DNA from: Polynucleobacter sp. AP-Elch-400A-B2
GTDB lineage: Bacteria > Pseudomonadota > Gammaproteobacteria > Burkholderiales > Burkholderiaceae
DNA: 64,000 bases
Direction: 5' to 3'
Assembly (NCBI RefSeq): GCF_018688355.1
Contig: NZ_CP061317.1
Span: 811,997-875,996, forward strand
Of the stretch, positions 32,870-43,242 are shown piece after piece. The position numbers were made by a program, and so were the translations under genes. The notes beneath the pieces are model-generated. The model made no database searches, was not told where the DNA came from, and saw only the letters and a list, made by a program, of their open reading frames with translations. Within the stretch, counting starts at the first letter, position 1; each line of letters starts with the position of its first letter.

Positions 32870-33502
32870 CTAAGAGCCTAATGATTTCTTCTTAGTACTA
32901 CTCATTCGCACCTTACGTTTTTTGATGGGAGCAGGTGCTGCAACTGCCTTGCGGTAACCTGGTGATGACCAACCAATTTTTGATTCAGCGGCATCAGCAC
33001 GCAGAACCCGTTTCTTGGGGGCAGCGCCTTTAGCCGCAGCCACTCTTTCAAAAGGGGATTTACTCGCTGCTGAGCGTCGATCTGATCTCTCAGAAGTGCT
33101 AGTACGAATACCAGCTTTCGCCACCACGCGATTGGGTTGACGCTTAGTGCGGGGCGCTTGCAATGTCTTCTTGGTTTGTTTGCTAGACCTGCTCAAATTG
33201 ACGAGTGCTGCATCGACAATATCAATCGGCTTCCAGACCACCAGTAATTTTCCAATGTGCTGAACGGGTGCGGCGCCCAGTTTGTCGCAGAGCTCTTCAT
33301 AAATAGCGATACGTGCTTCACGATCGTCGCCAAAAACGCGAACCTTAATTAAGCCGTGATGAGAGATCGCTGATTTAGCCTCTTTAATCACTGCAGGGGT
33401 CAGGCCATCGCCGCCAACCATGACGACTGGGCTGAGCCCATGAGCATCCGCTTTAAGAGATTTGCGTTGTGCGGGAGTAATAGTAAGTGCAGTCATGGGC
33501 AT
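32870..33502 (-). CDS. yhbY: YhbY-family (CRS1/YhbY) RNA-binding protein with long basic tail
   Basis: Ribosome-assembly-related RNA-binding protein. The CRM/YhbY domain occupies about residues 5-100, with the GLSPVVMVGGDGLTPAVIKEA and IKVRVFGDDREARI motifs. Standard YhbY is about 97 residues; this one is 210, with a C-terminal Lys/Arg/Ala/Ser-rich tail that is probably disordered and nucleic-acid-binding. The start may be 33502 or the Met two codons later. It is divergent from rlmE, as in the widespread yhbY-rlmE-ftsH arrangement. Confidence 0.9.
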   Translation of the reverse strand: MPMTALTITPAQRKSLKADAHGLSPVVMVGGDGLTPAVIKEAKSAISHHGLIKVRVFGDDREARIAIYEELCDKLGAAPVQHIGKLLVVWKPIDIVDAALVNLSRSSKQTKKTLQAPRTKRQPNRVVAKAGIRTSTSERSDRRSAASKSPFERVAAAKGAAPKKRVLRADAAESKIGWSSPGYRKAVAAPAPIKKRKVRMSSTKKKSLGS

Positions 33503-33634
33503 GATGATAGAGCATTAGGGCTTGTAAAACAGGGCTTTCGGGCTTATTTAAGCCAATATCAAGATGTTTCGAGTCGATTCCTTTTGCCTTGTAGACCATA
33601 AACAAGGAAAATAGACGACGAAAGTGGGTAAGTT

Positions 33635-34309
33635 GTGGCAAAGAATAAATTTAATAAAAGTTGGTTGCAGGATCATCTAAATGATCCGTATGTGAAGATG
33701 GCCCAAAAAGAGGGTTATCGCGCGCGAGCAGTCTATAAGCTGAGCGAAATAGATGAGCAGGACCGACTCATCAAAGCAGGTATGACGATTGTGGATCTCG
33801 GGAGTGCTCCTGGGAGCTGGTCCCAGTACGCTCGCAACCGCCTGACTGAACTTGGTAAAAATAACCCCAGCATTGAGTCTGGTAAGCCAGATGGAATCAT
33901 TATTGCGATCGATATTCTGCCGATGGAGGATATTGCAGACGTTTCCTTTATTCAGGGTGATTTTCGGGAGGATGAGGGTTTAAAGGCGCTAGAGGCGTTT
34001 TTACCGGCAAATGCCGATGGAAAAGTCGATTTTGTGATGTCCGATATGGCCCCCAATTTATCCGGAGTAGGGGTGGCAGATGCCGCCCGAATGGCCTTTT
34101 TGGCTGAAATTGCCTTGGATTTTTCGGTTCAACACCTCAAGTCTGACGGGGCTCTATTGATTAAGTGCTTCAACGGCAGTGGCTATAGTCAGATTGTGGA
34201 ATCCTTTAAAAAGGTCTTTAAAACAGTAGCTTCCAGAAAGCCAAAAGCCTCTAGAGCTAAGTCCTCAGAAATCTTTTTACTCGGCCGAGACCTTAAGGCA
34301 CCCAAATAA
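33635..34309 (+). CDS. rlmE: 23S rRNA (uridine-2'-O)-methyltransferase RlmE
   Basis: Methylates U2552 of 23S rRNA (E. coli numbering) during 50S maturation. It has the SAM-binding motif [12 protein letters not shown], a catalytic Lys in [14 protein letters not shown], the Asp in [14 protein letters not shown] and the late Lys in [10 protein letters not shown]. Length is 224 residues. It starts with GTG. ftsH follows 127 bp downstream, as in many proteobacteria. Confidence 0.95.
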   Translation: MAKNKFNKSWLQDHLNDPYVKMAQKEGYRARAVYKLSEIDEQDRLIKAGMTIVDLGSAPGSWSQYARNRLTELGKNNPSIESGKPDGIIIAIDILPMEDIADVSFIQGDFREDEGLKALEAFLPANADGKVDFVMSDMAPNLSGVGVADAARMAFLAEIALDFSVQHLKSDGALLIKCFNGSGYSQIVESFKKVFKTVASRKPKASRAKSSEIFLLGRDLKAPK

Positions 34310-34436
34310 CCCCCAAAAAGAAGGGGTTTATAAAATAAATTAGCTCTTCGCTATTGAAAAAGCCTAGTAGTAGAATCAAATACTTAGGTATAGCAATCCG
34401 CTTTAACTCCCGGATTAATCCGGCAAAGGTCTCCTT

Positions 34437-36314
34437 TTGAATAGCAATATGTTGCAAAAAATTGGCGTGTGGCTCATTGTGGGTTTGGTCTTGTTTACTG
34501 TTTTTAAACAGTTCGATAAGCCTAAAGACCAGAATCAAGTCACGTATTCTCAATTCATGGACGATGCCAAAGCTGGCAAAGTTAAGCGAGTGGACGTGCA
34601 AGGTCGTACCTTGCAAGTGACTCCGAATGACGGCAATAAGTATTCCATCATCTCCCCAGGGGATATTTGGATGGTTGGCGACTTGATGAAGTTTGGTGTC
34701 CAGGTAACTGGTAAAGCAGATGATGAACCGAATATGTTGGTTTCTGCTTTGTATTACCTCGGACCTACTTTATTGATTATTGGTTTCTGGTTCTTCATGA
34801 TGCGTCAGATGCAAGGTGGCGGTAAGGGTGGTGCATTCTCTTTCGGCAAATCTAAAGCGCGCTTGATTGATGAGAATAGCAACACGGTTACTTTTGCTGA
34901 TGTTGCAGGTTGCGATGAAGCAAAAGAAGAAGTGTTCGAGATTGTGGACTTCCTTAAAGATCCGCAAAAGTTTCAAAAGCTAGGTGGTCGTATTCCGCAT
35001 GGCATATTACTAGTCGGTCCTCCGGGTACTGGTAAGACTTTGTTGGCGCGTGCGATTGCAGGCGAAGCAAAAGTACCATTCTTCTCTATCTCTGGTTCAG
35101 ATTTTGTGGAGATGTTTGTTGGTGTTGGTGCCTCTCGCGTGCGCGACATGTTTGAGAACGCCAAGAAAAATTCTCCTTGCATCATCTTCATTGATGAGAT
35201 CGATGCGGTGGGTCGTCACCGTGGTGCCGGTATGGGCGGCGGCAATGATGAGCGCGAACAAACTCTCAACCAAATGTTAGTTGAGATGGATGGTTTTGAA
35301 AGCAATAGCGGTGTCATCGTGGTTGCTGCTACTAACCGCTCTGATGTATTAGATAAAGCTTTGTTGCGTCCAGGACGTTTTGACCGTCAGGTACACGTTG
35401 GCTTGCCAGACATTCGTGGTCGTGAGCAGATATTGCAAGTGCACATGCGTAAAGTTCCCATTGATCCAGATGTAGATGCAGCCGTATTAGCACGTGGCAC
35501 TCCTGGTTTCTCAGGCGCAGATTTAGCCAACTTGGTTAATGAGTCTGCATTGTTTGCAGCGCGTCGTAACAAGCGTGCCGTTGATATGAAAGACTTTGAA
35601 GATGCAAAAGACAAGATCTATATGGGTCCTGAGCGCAAGTCTGCAGTAATGCGTGAAGAAGAGCGTCGCAACACGGCGTATCACGAGTCTGGGCATGCGG
35701 TAGTTGCCAAGGTCTTGCCTAAGGCAGATCCAGTCCATAAGGTCACCATCATGCCGCGCGGCATGGCTTTAGGTGTGACATGGCAGTTGCCTGAGTTTGA
35801 TCGTGTGAACTTGTACAAAGATCGCATGTTGGAAGAGTTGGCTATTTTGTTTGGCGGTCGTGCTGCTGAAGAAGTGTTCTTGAACTCGATGAGTACGGGT
35901 GCCTCGAATGACTTCGAGCGTGCTACCAAAATGGCGCGTGACATGGTCACTCGCTATGGCATGAGTGATAGCTTGGGTACGATGGTCTATGTCGATACTG
36001 AGTCTGAAAGCATTTTTGGGCGCAATAGCTCAAAGACAGTTTCAGAGTTAACTCAGCAAAAGGTGGATGCAGAGATTCGTGCATTGGTGGATAGCCAGTA
36101 CGCATTGGCAAGATCAATCCTGGAGCAAAACCGTGACAAGGTTGAAGCGATGGTGACTGCATTGCTTGAATGGGAAACCATTGATGCTGAGCAGATTACC
36201 GACATCATGGAAGGTCGCCCACCACGCGCTCCTAAGCCACCACCAGCAACTCAGTTTGGTAACTCTGCTGGCACGCCGGGTCCTGCTGCCGGGGCTGCCC
36301 CAGCCACTGCTTAG
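34437..36314 (+). CDS. ftsH: ATP-dependent zinc metalloprotease FtsH
   Basis: Membrane-anchored AAA protease that removes misfolded membrane proteins and regulators such as LpxC or sigma-32 in related bacteria. There are two helices (about 7-25 and 100-117), Walker A GPPGTGKT at 194-201, Walker B IIFIDEID, and the zinc site H416-E-S-G-H420. The start is TTG at 34437 ([11 protein letters not shown]), preceded by AAAGG 7 bp upstream; relatives share this extension, so TTG is preferred over the ATG four codons later. The tail is Pro/Ala-rich. Confidence 0.96.
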   Translation: MNSNMLQKIGVWLIVGLVLFTVFKQFDKPKDQNQVTYSQFMDDAKAGKVKRVDVQGRTLQVTPNDGNKYSIISPGDIWMVGDLMKFGVQVTGKADDEPNMLVSALYYLGPTLLIIGFWFFMMRQMQGGGKGGAFSFGKSKARLIDENSNTVTFADVAGCDEAKEEVFEIVDFLKDPQKFQKLGGRIPHGILLVGPPGTGKTLLARAIAGEAKVPFFSISGSDFVEMFVGVGASRVRDMFENAKKNSPCIIFIDEIDAVGRHRGAGMGGGNDEREQTLNQMLVEMDGFESNSGVIVVAATNRSDVLDKALLRPGRFDRQVHVGLPDIRGREQILQVHMRKVPIDPDVDAAVLARGTPGFSGADLANLVNESALFAARRNKRAVDMKDFEDAKDKIYMGPERKSAVMREEERRNTAYHESGHAVVAKVLPKADPVHKVTIMPRGMALGVTWQLPEFDRVNLYKDRMLEELAILFGGRAAEEVFLNSMSTGASNDFERATKMARDMVTRYGMSDSLGTMVYVDTESESIFGRNSSKTVSELTQQKVDAEIRALVDSQYALARSILEQNRDKVEAMVTALLEWETIDAEQITDIMEGRPPRAPKPPPATQFGNSAGTPGPAAGAAPATA

Positions 36315-36318
36315 TAAG

Positions 36319-37191
36319 GTGAGTAAGCAAACTCTGCCCGCAACATGGCGTTGCGGGCGTTTTCTTTTTGACTTAAGCAAACGTCAGCGCCCACTGGTGA
36401 TGGGGATTCTCAATGCTACGCCAGATTCCTTTTCTGATGGTGGCAAGTTCCAAACTCCAAGCGATGCCATTGCGCAAGCAGAGCGTATGATCGCCAACGG
36501 TGCAGACCTCATTGATATCGGTGGTGAGTCAACTCGCCCTGGTGCTGAACCCGTCTCCCTACAAGAAGAATTAGATCGCGTCCTGCCAGTGATTGAGGCT
36601 TTAAAAGATTGTGGCGTTGCTTTGTCAATTGATACCTATAAGGCCGAGACCATGCGTCAGGCACTCCATGCTGGAGTAGATTGCGTTAATGACATCTGGG
36701 CATTACGACAAGAAGGTGCAGTAGAAGTCATCATCGAGAGCGATCAGCTCAACCCAAATAAGCAGTGCGGTCTTGTTCTAATGCATATGCAGCGCGATCC
36801 ACAGACTATGCAATTTGACCCCGAGTATCAGGACGTCATTGCTGAAGTTAAGGTATTTCTGCAAGAGCGTGCAGCTCTACTGGAGAGTCAGGGTGTTGCC
36901 AATAATAGAATTGCGATTGACCCTGGCTTTGGCTTTGGTAAAAGCCTAGAGCACAACCTTAAGATGTTGGCCGATTTTGATCAATTCTCGCAATTGGGTT
37001 ACTCGGTACTGGCGGGAATGTCTCGTAAATCCATGCTGGGTAAATTAACGGGTCGCGATACCACTGACCGAGTAGCGCCTAGTGTGGCAGCCGCCATTCT
37101 GGCTGCAGATCGAGGGGCTCGTATCATCCGTGTCCATGACGTTCAGGAGACAGTCGACTCCTTGAAGCTCTGGGAAGCTATTCAGGAATAA
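36319..37191 (+). CDS. folP: Dihydropteroate synthase
   Basis: Joins p-aminobenzoate to dihydropterin pyrophosphate in folate synthesis. The family signatures are [16 protein letters not shown] and [19 protein letters not shown], with later [13 protein letters not shown] and [12 protein letters not shown] choose GTG at 36319, 4 bp after the ftsH stop, giving 290 residues; the frame extends upstream only inside ftsH. ftsH-folP-glmM is a conserved gene order. Confidence 0.95.
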   Translation: MSKQTLPATWRCGRFLFDLSKRQRPLVMGILNATPDSFSDGGKFQTPSDAIAQAERMIANGADLIDIGGESTRPGAEPVSLQEELDRVLPVIEALKDCGVALSIDTYKAETMRQALHAGVDCVNDIWALRQEGAVEVIIESDQLNPNKQCGLVLMHMQRDPQTMQFDPEYQDVIAEVKVFLQERAALLESQGVANNRIAIDPGFGFGKSLEHNLKMLADFDQFSQLGYSVLAGMSRKSMLGKLTGRDTTDRVAPSVAAAILAADRGARIIRVHDVQETVDSLKLWEAIQE

Positions 37192-37231
37192 GCTGACTGG
37201 ACGTATATCTACAAGTTTTATAATCAAGCCC

Positions 37232-38575
37232 ATGAAAAAACAATATTTTGGCACTGATGGCATCCGCGGTGAAGTAGGGCAGTTTCCGATTGTTCCGGAG
37301 TTCATCACGCGCCTTGGCTATGCTGCGGGCATAGTGTTGAGTAGCCAGGCAAAGCCTGGAGAGCGTTGCAAGATTTTGATTGGTAAAGATACCCGTGTAT
37401 CAGGTTACTTATTAGAGGCTGCTTTAGAGGCGGGTTTTGCTGCTGCTGGTGTTGATGTCATGTTATGCGGCCCAATGCCAACTCCCGGGGTAGCTTACCT
37501 TACTAAAGCATTGCGTTTATCCGCGGGCGTAGTTATCTCCGCTTCACACAATCCCTATCAAGATAACGGTATTAAATTCTTCTCCGCAGAAGGTGGCAAG
37601 TTAAGCGATGAGTTTGAATTGGCTATTGAGGCTGAGCTCGCTAAACCGATGGGTTGTGTCAGCTCGAAAGAATTAGGTAAAGCATTTCGTATTGATGATG
37701 CTACTGGTCGTTACATTGAGTTCTGTAAATCGACTTTTCCTGGAGAACTCAATCTTAAGGGAATGAAGTTAGTTGTGGATTGCGCACATGGCGCTGCATA
37801 CCATATCGCTCCTCATGTCTTTCATGAGCTTGGTGCTGAAGTTATTTCGATTGGAGTAAATCCGGATGGTCGCAATATTAATGATGGTTTTGGCGCAACA
37901 GCCCCAGCTGCATTAATTGCCAAGGTTAAAGAAGCCAAAGCAGATCTCGGCATTGCTTTAGATGGCGATGCCGATCGTTTGCAAATGGTCGATGCTTCTG
38001 GCCGATTGTTTAATGGCGATGAACTTTTATATGTTCTGGCAAAAGACCGGATTGATCGCGGCCAAGCAATTGGTGGGGTAGTTGGCACCTTGATGACGAA
38101 CCTTGCTGTTGAAAATGCCATCAAAAGCTTGGGAATCGGATTTGAGCGCGCTAACGTAGGCGATCGTTATGTCTTGGAGTTACTCAAACAAAAAGGCTGG
38201 ATTATTGGTGGTGAAGGATCGGGGCATCTACTCTGCTTAGATCAACACTCAACCGGTGATGGGACTATTGCCGCATTGCAGGTACTGGCAGCGATGAGTC
38301 AGGCCGAGAAAAGCTTAGCTCAGCTCCTAGATTCCGTAAAGCTCTTCCCGCAAGTACTTCTCAATATCAAATTCAAGTCCGGTTATGACTGGAAGTCCGA
38401 TCAGACCCTCAAATCCCAGATAAGCCTGGTGGAGAACGATCTCAAGGGTACGGGTAGGGTGCTGATCCGCGCCTCAGGCACGGAACCCGTCCTGCGTGTC
38501 ATGGTGGAGGCTCAAGACAGTAATGTGGCTATGAGTGCAGCTAAGAGTATTGCCGATCTAGTACCAAAATCATAA
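37232..38575 (+). CDS. glmM: Phosphoglucosamine mutase
   Basis: Converts glucosamine-6-phosphate to glucosamine-1-phosphate for UDP-GlcNAc, used in peptidoglycan and LPS. The phosphoserine is Ser105 in [17 protein letters not shown]; the metal loop is [12 protein letters not shown]; the sugar loop is GGEGSGHLL and the phosphate loop [15 protein letters not shown]. Length is 447 residues. It is the last gene of the ftsH-folP-glmM run; the pst promoter follows. Confidence 0.96.
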   Translation: MKKQYFGTDGIRGEVGQFPIVPEFITRLGYAAGIVLSSQAKPGERCKILIGKDTRVSGYLLEAALEAGFAAAGVDVMLCGPMPTPGVAYLTKALRLSAGVVISASHNPYQDNGIKFFSAEGGKLSDEFELAIEAELAKPMGCVSSKELGKAFRIDDATGRYIEFCKSTFPGELNLKGMKLVVDCAHGAAYHIAPHVFHELGAEVISIGVNPDGRNINDGFGATAPAALIAKVKEAKADLGIALDGDADRLQMVDASGRLFNGDELLYVLAKDRIDRGQAIGGVVGTLMTNLAVENAIKSLGIGFERANVGDRYVLELLKQKGWIIGGEGSGHLLCLDQHSTGDGTIAALQVLAAMSQAEKSLAQLLDSVKLFPQVLLNIKFKSGYDWKSDQTLKSQISLVENDLKGTGRVLIRASGTEPVLRVMVEAQDSNVAMSAAKSIADLVPKS

Positions 38576-38612
38576 GTCATTGAATTAATTGGATTAATTT
38601 CAATAAAAACGC

Positions 38613-38646
38613 TTGTCACAAAAGAGTCATACATACATCGTATCGT
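38613..38646 (+). promoter_or_regulatory. Pho box and -10 upstream of pstS
   Basis: TTGTCAC-AAAA-GAGTCAT (38613-38630) has the 7-4-7 direct-repeat layout of the PhoB site (family consensus CTGTCAT, 4 bp, CTGTCAT). A -10-like TATCGT (38641-38646) follows 10 bp after it, the spacing expected when PhoB replaces the -35 contact. It lies 61 bp before the pstS ATG. Confidence 0.75.
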
Positions 38647-38690
38647 CCTTCTATCGCAATGTTGCGTAATTTATCTGAGGAACGATTCAC

Positions 38691-39713
38691 ATGAACTCAT
38701 TTTTGAAAAAAGCGTTAGTAATTAGCGCAATTTCATTTGCTCCGGTTGCATTTGCAGCTGATATGACTGGTGCTGGCGCAACATTCCCATACCCAATTTA
38801 CGCTAAATGGGCCGAAGCCTACAAAGCCAAAACTGGCTCCAACCTGAACTATCAATCTATTGGATCTTCAGGCGGTATCAAGCAAATCAAAGCAAAGACT
38901 GTTGATTTCGGTGCAACTGATAATCCTGTGAAGTTTGAAGATTTAGAAAAAGATGGCATGGTTCAGTTTCCGGCCATTATTGGTGGTGTAGTGCCAGTTA
39001 TGAACGTCGATGGTGTTAAGCCAGGCGAGCTCAAACTAGACGGCCCAACTTTGGCCGATATTTTCCAAGGTGTTATTTCTGATTGGGGTGATAAGCGTAT
39101 TGCCATCATGAACCCTGGTGTAAAGATTCCTTCTGGTCCAATTACCGTTGTGCACCGTGCTGACGGTTCTGGTACGACTGCTATCTTTACTGACTACTTA
39201 GCCAAAGCTAGCACCCTCTGGAAAGATGCGGTTGGTGCAGGCGCTGCTGTTAAATGGCCTGCTGCTTCATCAGTTGGCGGCAAGGGCAACGAAGGCGTGG
39301 CTGCAAACGTTTCTCGCGTTAAGAACTCAGTTGGTTATGTTGAGTATGCTTACGCTAAGAAAAACAAAATGACTTACATCTCTTTGAAGAATAAAGATGG
39401 TAACTACGTGGCTCCAGATGATTTAACATTCGCTGCTGCCGCTGCGGGTACAGATTGGTCCAAGATTCCAGGTATGGGTACTTTCATTACCAATGCTGCT
39501 GGCGCTAAATCATGGCCTATCACTGGCGCATCTTTTATCTTGCTTTACAAAAACCCAGAGAACAAGGCAAATGCTGCCGAAGTAATTAAGTTCTTTGACT
39601 TTGCATTTAAAGATGGCAAGAAAATGGCAGAAGAGTTGGACTACGTTCCAATGCCTGACGTTACAACCGATTTCATCCGTAAGAATGTATTTTCCAAGGT
39701 AGTAACTAAGTAA
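38691..39713 (+). CDS. pstS: Phosphate ABC transporter substrate-binding protein
   Basis: Periplasmic high-affinity phosphate receptor. A signal peptide occupies residues 1-23 (ending AFA), then ADMTGAGATFPYPIYAKWAE, the classic PstS start. Phosphate-binding patterns SIGSSGGIKQIKAKTVDFGATDNP and HRADGSGTTAIFTDYL are present. Length is 340 residues. The gene follows a Pho box and is separated from pstC by two hairpins, which should favour higher PstS levels than those of the membrane parts. Confidence 0.97.
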   Translation: MNSFLKKALVISAISFAPVAFAADMTGAGATFPYPIYAKWAEAYKAKTGSNLNYQSIGSSGGIKQIKAKTVDFGATDNPVKFEDLEKDGMVQFPAIIGGVVPVMNVDGVKPGELKLDGPTLADIFQGVISDWGDKRIAIMNPGVKIPSGPITVVHRADGSGTTAIFTDYLAKASTLWKDAVGAGAAVKWPAASSVGGKGNEGVAANVSRVKNSVGYVEYAYAKKNKMTYISLKNKDGNYVAPDDLTFAAAAAGTDWSKIPGMGTFITNAAGAKSWPITGASFILLYKNPENKANAAEVIKFFDFAFKDGKKMAEELDYVPMPDVTTDFIRKNVFSKVVTK

Positions 39714-39720
39714 GGTTGGA

Positions 39721-39740
39721 TGATTAAGATTTCTTAATCA
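39721..39740 (+). repeat. Intercistronic hairpin 1 after pstS
   Basis: A perfect 8-bp inverted repeat (TGATTAAG / CTTAATCA) with loop ATTT, directly after the pstS stop. It is AT-rich and has no T tract, so it is better seen as an mRNA 3'-end stabiliser than a terminator. Confidence 0.6.
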
Positions 39741-39749
39741 TTACTGAAT

Positions 39750-39776
39750 AACAGCTCCACCAAAAGTGGGGCTGTT
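39750..39776 (+). terminator. Intercistronic hairpin 2 (attenuator) between pstS and pstC
   Basis: An 11-bp stem, AACAGCTCCAC (39750-39760) with GTGGGGCTGTT (39766-39776), has one T-G wobble and a 5-nt loop CAAAA. The following bases (TCAATATTTAAA) give only a weak T tract, so partial termination before pstC is likely. Confidence 0.65.
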
Positions 39777-39800
39777 TCAATATTTAAATAAGCGTAATTT

Positions 39801-40790
39801 ATGATTGAATCGACCCAGTCTCACGCAGCTCCGACGTCCCAGGCGCTTCGCATTGCTAAGTTACAGCGTATTCAAGACTTTCTGTTTCATGCAGTTACCC
39901 AATTTTTTGCTTTATCAGTGTTGATTGCTCTGATCGGCATCATCATTTCACTCATCATTAACGCGTGGCCAGCACTTGATAAATTTGGTATTAGCTTCTT
40001 CTTCACCAAAGAGTGGGATATCGTTAATGGCGAGTTTGGTGGATTAATCGCCATCTATGGCACCATCGTTACTTCTTTGATCGCTTTGCTTATTGCAGTA
40101 CCTTTAAGTTTTGGTATTGCAGTATTTCTAACGGAGTTATGCCCAAGTTCCCTACGCAGGCCTTTAGGTACTGCAGTTGAATTACTTGCTGCGGTTCCTT
40201 CCATCATCTACGGTATGTTTGGCCTCTTCATCTTTGCCCCCTTGTTTGCTGATTACATCCAGCCTGCATTAGCTGCCACTTTGGGTCAAATTCCTGGTCT
40301 TGGGATTCTATTTTCTGGCGCATTTAATGGTATCGGCATTCTTTGTGCTGGACTCATTTTGGCGATGATGATTCTGCCTTTTATTGCCTCAGTAATGCGT
40401 GATGTATTTGAAATTGTTCCCCCAGTTTTAAAAGAGTCTGCCTATGGTATTGGCTGCACTACTTGGGAAGTAGTTAAAAACGTCGTTCTGCCTTACACCA
40501 AAGCAGGTGTTATTGGCGGGATCATGCTGGGATTAGGCAGGGCACTTGGCGAGACTATGGCTGTGACCTTTGTGATTGGTAATGCCCACCGTCTATCTCC
40601 ATCATTATTTGCTCCGGGCAACTCAATTGCTTCCACATTGGCAAATGAGTTCGGCGAAGCTGAATTAGGACCTCATTACTCCTCTTTGTTTGCTCTAGGT
40701 CTTGCGCTATTTATGATCACATTTATTGTTCTCGCTATTGCAAAGTGGATGCTCCTAAATATGGAGAAGAAACAGGGATTGAAAACATGA
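39801..40790 (+). CDS. pstC: Phosphate ABC transporter permease PstC
   Basis: Inner-membrane permease of the Pst phosphate importer. The 329-residue protein has about six helices, with the [20 protein letters not shown] loop, [18 protein letters not shown] and the [18 protein letters not shown] motif typical of PstC. A hydrophilic N-terminus of about 25 residues precedes the first helix. Its stop overlaps the pstA start by 4 bp (ATGA). Confidence 0.96.
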   Translation: MIESTQSHAAPTSQALRIAKLQRIQDFLFHAVTQFFALSVLIALIGIIISLIINAWPALDKFGISFFFTKEWDIVNGEFGGLIAIYGTIVTSLIALLIAVPLSFGIAVFLTELCPSSLRRPLGTAVELLAAVPSIIYGMFGLFIFAPLFADYIQPALAATLGQIPGLGILFSGAFNGIGILCAGLILAMMILPFIASVMRDVFEIVPPVLKESAYGIGCTTWEVVKNVVLPYTKAGVIGGIMLGLGRALGETMAVTFVIGNAHRLSPSLFAPGNSIASTLANEFGEAELGPHYSSLFALGLALFMITFIVLAIAKWMLLNMEKKQGLKT

Positions 40791-41653
40791 ACGGCCTCTC
40801 AAATATTGATCCTGCGATTTTTGCTAAGCGCAAGCGTGCCAATAAAATTGGCCTAGTGTTATCTACTAGTGCCATGGTTTTGGGAATGGCATTTCTCTTG
40901 TGGATTTTGAGCATCCTTTTCATCAAGGGATTTTCTTCAATCAACCTTGATGTGTTCACGCAAAGTACTCCCGCGCCTGGATCTGAGGGCGGTGGTTTGG
41001 CGAACGCGATTCTTGGAAGTCTAATGATTGTTGCCAGTTGTACTTTGATTAGTACCCCAATCGGTGTTCTTGCTGGTTTATATCTTTCCGAATACGGCGA
41101 CAGAAGTAAAGTAGCCTCGATAACTCGCTTTGTTACCGACATCATGCTATCAGCTCCATCTATTGTGATTGGTTTGTTTGTTTATGCAATCGTAGTGGCG
41201 CAAGTCCGTCACTTTTCGGGCTGGGCCGGTACGATTGCCTTGGCCTTGATTGCTATTCCAGTAGTGGTGCGCACTACAGAGAATATGTTGCGCTTAGTTC
41301 CAGGTAGCTTACGAGAGGCAGCCTATGCCTTAGGTACTCCGAAGTGGAAAGTGGCTTTCATGATTACGCTACGGGCCGCTCAAAGTGGCGTCATTACCGG
41401 CATCTTGTTGGCACTCGCTCGCGTCAGTGGCGAAACAGCGCCTCTGCTGTTTACTGCCTTGAATAATCAATTCTTTACAACCAATATGAATGCACCGATG
41501 GCGAACTTGCCAGTGGTTATTTTCCAGTTTGCAATGAGCCCATATGACAACTGGGTTGATCTCGCCTGGGCAGCTGCTTTGTTAATTACATTTGCAGTGC
41601 TGGGATTAAACATTCTTGCGCGTGTTGTCTTCCGTGAAAAAGTGCAAAGTTAA
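40787..41653 (+). CDS. pstA: Phosphate ABC transporter permease PstA
   Basis: Second permease of the Pst importer, paired with PstC. It has six predicted helices, [17 protein letters not shown], and the cytoplasmic loop [19 protein letters not shown] plus [18 protein letters not shown], all typical for PstA. I choose the ATG at 40787, which overlaps the pstC stop (ATGA), giving 288 residues. Confidence 0.95.
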   Translation: MNGLSNIDPAIFAKRKRANKIGLVLSTSAMVLGMAFLLWILSILFIKGFSSINLDVFTQSTPAPGSEGGGLANAILGSLMIVASCTLISTPIGVLAGLYLSEYGDRSKVASITRFVTDIMLSAPSIVIGLFVYAIVVAQVRHFSGWAGTIALALIAIPVVVRTTENMLRLVPGSLREAAYALGTPKWKVAFMITLRAAQSGVITGILLALARVSGETAPLLFTALNNQFFTTNMNAPMANLPVVIFQFAMSPYDNWVDLAWAAALLITFAVLGLNILARVVFREKVQS

Positions 41654-41709
41654 TGGCTAATATGAAAACAATGTTTGACTTAAATACAATCGATAGTCAA
41701 GGAAACAGA

Positions 41710-42501
41710 ATGAACGACAATACCAATATGCCAGCAGCCAAAGAGGTTAAAAATGCGCTTGAAGTGCGCAATTTAAATTTCTTTTACGGTTCTTTTCAGG
41801 GTCTCAAGGACATCAATTTAAATATTGAAGAGGGCAAAGTGACTGCCTTCATCGGCCCTTCAGGTTGCGGTAAATCTACTTTGCTCCGAACTTTAAACCG
41901 TATGTATGACCTTTATCCTGGTCAACGTGCTGAGGGTGAAATTAACTTCTACGGCCAGAATACTTTAGAGCCTGGGCAGGACCTCAATTTACTGCGCTCA
42001 AGAATTGGTATGGTTTTTCAAAAGCCAACCCCATTCCCAATGTCCATCTATGAAAATATCGCATTCGGTGTACGTCTTTATGAGAAGCTTTCACGTTCCG
42101 AAATGGATGAGCGTGTAGAGTGGGCCTTGAATAAGGCTGCATTGTGGAATGAAGCCAAGGACAAATTAAACCAAAGCGGCTTATCTCTCTCTGGTGGTCA
42201 GCAGCAACGTTTATGTATTGCTCGTGGCGTGGCCGTTAAACCTTCCGTAATTTTGCTAGATGAGCCTACCTCTGCTTTAGATCCCATCTCTACAGGTAAG
42301 ATTGAAGAGTTAATTAATGAACTGAAGCATGAGTACACGATTGCGATTGTTACTCATAATATGCAGCAAGCCGCTCGTGTATCGGATTACACTGCCTATA
42401 TGTACCTAGGAAGCTTAATTGAGTTCGGTAAGACTGATGAAATCTTCATCAAGCCTAAGCGTAAAGAAACAGAAGATTACATTACCGGCCGTTTTGGTTA
42501 A
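41710..42501 (+). CDS. pstB: Phosphate ABC transporter ATP-binding protein PstB
   Basis: ATPase of the Pst importer. Walker [10 protein letters not shown], signature [10 protein letters not shown], Walker [14 protein letters not shown] and switch His in [13 protein letters not shown] are present, with the PstB-specific [16 protein letters not shown] prefer the ATG at 41710, which has an AAGGAA ribosome-binding site and gives 263 residues, close to the family length. The frame also opens at 41653, overlapping the pstA stop (TAATG), so a 19-residue-longer product is possible. Confidence 0.94.
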   Translation: MNDNTNMPAAKEVKNALEVRNLNFFYGSFQGLKDINLNIEEGKVTAFIGPSGCGKSTLLRTLNRMYDLYPGQRAEGEINFYGQNTLEPGQDLNLLRSRIGMVFQKPTPFPMSIYENIAFGVRLYEKLSRSEMDERVEWALNKAALWNEAKDKLNQSGLSLSGGQQQRLCIARGVAVKPSVILLDEPTSALDPISTGKIEELINELKHEYTIAIVTHNMQQAARVSDYTAYMYLGSLIEFGKTDEIFIKPKRKETEDYITGRFG

Positions 42502-42513
42502 TTGGAGAAATAT

Positions 42514-43221
42514 ATGCCAGATAGACACCTTTCGTCACAATTTGACGCAGATTTAAATTCACTTTCTAGCCGTTTGTTGGAAATGGGTGGACTTGTTGAG
42601 TCTCAGATTTCAACGGCAATGCGCGCTTTTACCCAAATGGATATTGATACCTGCAATGTGGTCATCCAGAACGAAAAGCTCGTGAATGATCTTGAGATCC
42701 AGATTGACTTAGCCTGTACAGAATTAATTGCTCGTCGTCAGCCTACCGCACGAGATCTCCGTCTTGTCATGGCTGTTTCAAAAGCGATTACGAATCTTGA
42801 GCGTGCCGGCGATGAAGCTGAGCGTGTTGCCAAGAGAACGAAGCGCCTAATTGAAGCTGGGGCTACACACAATATTAACGTTGCTGAAATTCGCTTATCC
42901 GGACAGATGGCTATTTCTCTCCTGCGCCGTAGCTTGGATGCTTTCGCAAGGTTAGACACCGTTGCTGCTGCAGAAGTAGTTCAAGAAGATCGCCAAATTG
43001 ATGAAGAATTCAGAGGTTTTGTTCGTAAGCTAATTTCATACATGATGGAAGATCCACATACGATTTCAACAGGCCTGGATATGTTGACCATTGCCAAGGC
43101 GATTGAGCGTATTGGTGACCATGCAAAGAATATTGCTGAATTCGTCATTTATATCGCCAAGGGCTCTGATGTGCGCCATATCCCTCATGAGGATTTGGTC
43201 CGCGAGGCAAATAAACCGTAA
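42514..43221 (+). CDS. phoU: Phosphate signalling regulator PhoU
   Basis: Links Pst transporter activity to the PhoR/PhoB two-component system and keeps PhoR inactive when phosphate is plentiful. The 235-residue all-helical protein has two PhoU repeats (about 10-110 and 120-220) with the metal-cluster-like motif AITNLERAGDEAERVA and its second copy AIERIGDHAKNIAEF. The start is the ATG at 42514; TTGGAG just upstream is the ribosome-binding site. Confidence 0.95.
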   Translation: MPDRHLSSQFDADLNSLSSRLLEMGGLVESQISTAMRAFTQMDIDTCNVVIQNEKLVNDLEIQIDLACTELIARRQPTARDLRLVMAVSKAITNLERAGDEAERVAKRTKRLIEAGATHNINVAEIRLSGQMAISLLRRSLDAFARLDTVAAAEVVQEDRQIDEEFRGFVRKLISYMMEDPHTISTGLDMLTIAKAIERIGDHAKNIAEFVIYIAKGSDVRHIPHEDLVREANKP

Positions 43222-43242
43222 CTAATCAAAGCGGAATTTCAG

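Noticed and set aside
34308..34328. AACCCC / GGGGTT hairpin after rlmE
   Set aside because: A 6-bp stem with a large loop, overlapping the stop codon and without a following T run; not convincing.
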